A DNA stretch of 5,628 nt. It comes from JBJXGC01 sp046154545. GTDB taxonomy: Bacteria > Chloroflexota > Dehalococcoidia > Tepidiformales > Tepidiformaceae. The first letter of the stretch is position 1; each line of letters starts with the position of its first letter. The notes beneath the pieces were generated by a model that was not told where the DNA came from, did no database searches, and was given only the letters and a program-made list of their open reading frames with translations. Below, in pieces: positions 4,528 through 5,628 of the stretch. A program made the translations under genes and the position numbers. Location: assembly GCA_046154545.1 (NCBI GenBank), contig JBJXGC010000085.1:1-5628 (forward strand). The letters are read 5' to 3'.

Positions 4528-5628
4528 CACGCGTCCTGGTCGCCCCGCAGGAGTTCAAGGGCTCGCTGACGGCCGCGGAGGCCGCCCAGGCGATCGCCGC
4601 CGGGCTGCGGCGGGCGCAACCGGGCTGGACGCTCGACCTGCTGCCGATGAGCGATGGCGGGCCGGGTTTCATCGAGGCGATGGCTGCCGCGACGCCGGGC
4701 GAGCTGGCCACCTGCAAGGCGCACGATGCGCTCGGACGGCCGCGGAGCGCCCGCTACCTCATCGTCGATGACCCGAGGACCGCTGTCCTCGAAGCGGCCC
4801 AGGCGAACGGCCTCGTCCTCATCCCCGAGCGCGAACGGGATGTCCTCAGCGCCGGCACGGCCGGCGTGGGCGAAATCATCGCGGCGGCCCTCAGCCAACA
4901 TCCGTCGCGTCTGACGATCGGGGTCGGCGGCAGTGCGACCAACGACGGCGGGGCAGGGATGGCGCAGGCCCTCGGCGCCCGGCTCAGCGATGAGGCCGGC
5001 CGCCAACTTCCCCCCGGGGCGGCCGCACTGGAGCGGCTCGCCCGCATCGACTGGCAGCGGCCCCAGGCCCTCTTCGAGGTGGAGGTAGTCGTCGCCACCG
5101 ACGTGACGAACCCGCTCCTGGGACCGAACGGGGCCTCCGCGGTCTACGGTCCCCAGAAAGGGGCGACGGCGGCCCAGATCGACCAGCTCGAGGCGGCCCT
5201 GACGCGGTACGCGGCGGTGGTCAGGCGTTCGCTTGGCGGTGATATCGCGACGCTGCCCGGCGGCGGTGCGGCCGGGGGGTTGGCGGCGGGGCTCGTGGCC
5301 TTCCTCGGGGCGCGTATCGAGAGCGGATTCGACGTCGTGGCAGAGGTCTCGGGCCTCGCTCAGCGCCTGGCAGCCGCCGCTATTGTCGTCACCGGCGAGG
5401 GAAGCTTCGATGGCCAATCGATGCAGGGAAAGACCACGGGCCGGCTGCTGGCACTTGCGCGGGATGCCGCCAGGCCCTGCATCGTGCTGGCCGGGCGGGG
5501 GACGCCCGTGGCCGGCGTCGAGCTTCGCGACCTCGCGGAGCTGGAACCTGATGGGCGGGCGGCTATGCGGGACGCGGCCGCCCTCCTGGAGGAGCTCACG
5601 TACAGGCAATTCGCGACGGAATCAGGCG
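4524..5628 (+). CDS. garK: glycerate kinase (GarK/GlxK family), last residues beyond window
   Basis: This protein phosphorylates D-glycerate with ATP; this family usually makes 2-phosphoglycerate, feeding glycerate from glyoxylate, serine or sugar-acid breakdown into lower glycolysis. The frame from GTG at 4524 is open for 368 codons to the right edge, close to the family's usual 370-380 residues, so only the extreme C-terminus is missing. Family signatures are clear. The N-terminal VAPQEFKGSLTA (residues 6-17) corresponds to the usual APDSFKGSL. PMSDGG (S43-G46) follows, then the glycine-rich GVGGSATNDGGAGM (133-146), TDVTNPLLGPNGA near 192-205, and VTGEGSFDGQS (289-299) with the C-terminal lobe. 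Gln9-Glu10 in place of the common Asp-Ser is a variation. AGGA at 4514-4517 is a well-placed ribosome site for the GTG. It is cytoplasmic. It lies 46 bases after the small membrane protein gene on the same strand. Confidence 0.93.
   Translation, partial: MTRVLVAPQEFKGSLTAAEAAQAIAAGLRRAQPGWTLDLLPMSDGGPGFIEAMAAATPGELATCKAHDALGRPRSARYLIVDDPRTAVLEAAQANGLVLIPERERDVLSAGTAGVGEIIAAALSQHPSRLTIGVGGSATNDGGAGMAQALGARLSDEAGRQLPPGAAALERLARIDWQRPQALFEVEVVVATDVTNPLLGPNGASAVYGPQKGATAAQIDQLEAALTRYAAVVRRSLGGDIATLPGGGAAGGLAAGLVAFLGARIESGFDVVAEVSGLAQRLAAAAIVVTGEGSFDGQSMQGKTTGRLLALARDAARPCIVLAGRGTPVAGVELRDLAELEPDGRAAMRDAAALLEELTYRQFATESG

Noticed and set aside
4452..5609. A 385-codon open frame on the minus strand.
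   Set aside because: It is antisense to the clear glycerate kinase. Its sequence is Arg/Gly/Pro-rich with no family features.

Overview
The window is very G+C-rich DNA, roughly two thirds or more G+C by eye, with strong third-position G/C bias. It is densely coded by six proteins of enzyme or accessory type and one tiny membrane protein. No rRNA, tRNA, transposase or CRISPR array is visible. The gene mix (alpha/beta hydrolases, a DinB-fold protein, a SnoaL/NTF2-like protein, a GarK-type glycerate kinase) and the C-rich hairpin repeats between genes would suit an environmental Chloroflexota (Dehalococcoidia- or Thermomicrobia-like) or an actinobacterium. That assignment is an inference; no marker gene settles it.

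Layout. Positions 1-2738 are on the minus strand. A lytic-transglycosylase-like protein (2088-2738) is followed by a gap holding a candidate extended -10 promoter (2053-2061). Next come two alpha/beta hydrolases, 640-1998 and 635 to beyond the left edge, separated by only 4 bases and so probably one operon. The first is unusual: a complete hydrolase domain is followed by one membrane helix and a long basic Ala/Pro-rich tail. The second is cut by the window edge before its catalytic histidine.

The plus strand starts at the divergent gap 2739-2825. A DinB-family four-helix protein (2826-3332) is followed 46 bases later by an NTF2/SnoaL-like protein (3379-3774). A hairpin at 3349-3371 in the junction covers the ribosome binding site of the second gene. 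A 523-base non-coding stretch follows (3775-4297). It holds a TTCG-loop hairpin, two diverged copies of an approximately 83-base direct repeat, two related C-rich/G-rich hairpin modules, and a 15-16-base end sequence repeated in inverted orientation. Together these look like a non-autonomous, MITE-like or REP-like repeat cluster.

The right end carries a 59-residue two-helix membrane protein (4298-4477) and a nearly complete glycerate kinase (4524 to beyond the right edge). An 11-codon reading frame ends in a GTGA overlap with the kinase start.

Functionally this is mostly an accessory-metabolism region. The hydrolase pair, and possibly the DinB/NTF2 pair, look co-transcribed, but the sequence gives no pathway linking all the genes. 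The points most worth a second look are the tail-anchored hydrolase, the RBS-masking hairpin and the structured repeat cluster. I do not see convincing evidence for a wholly new biological system.
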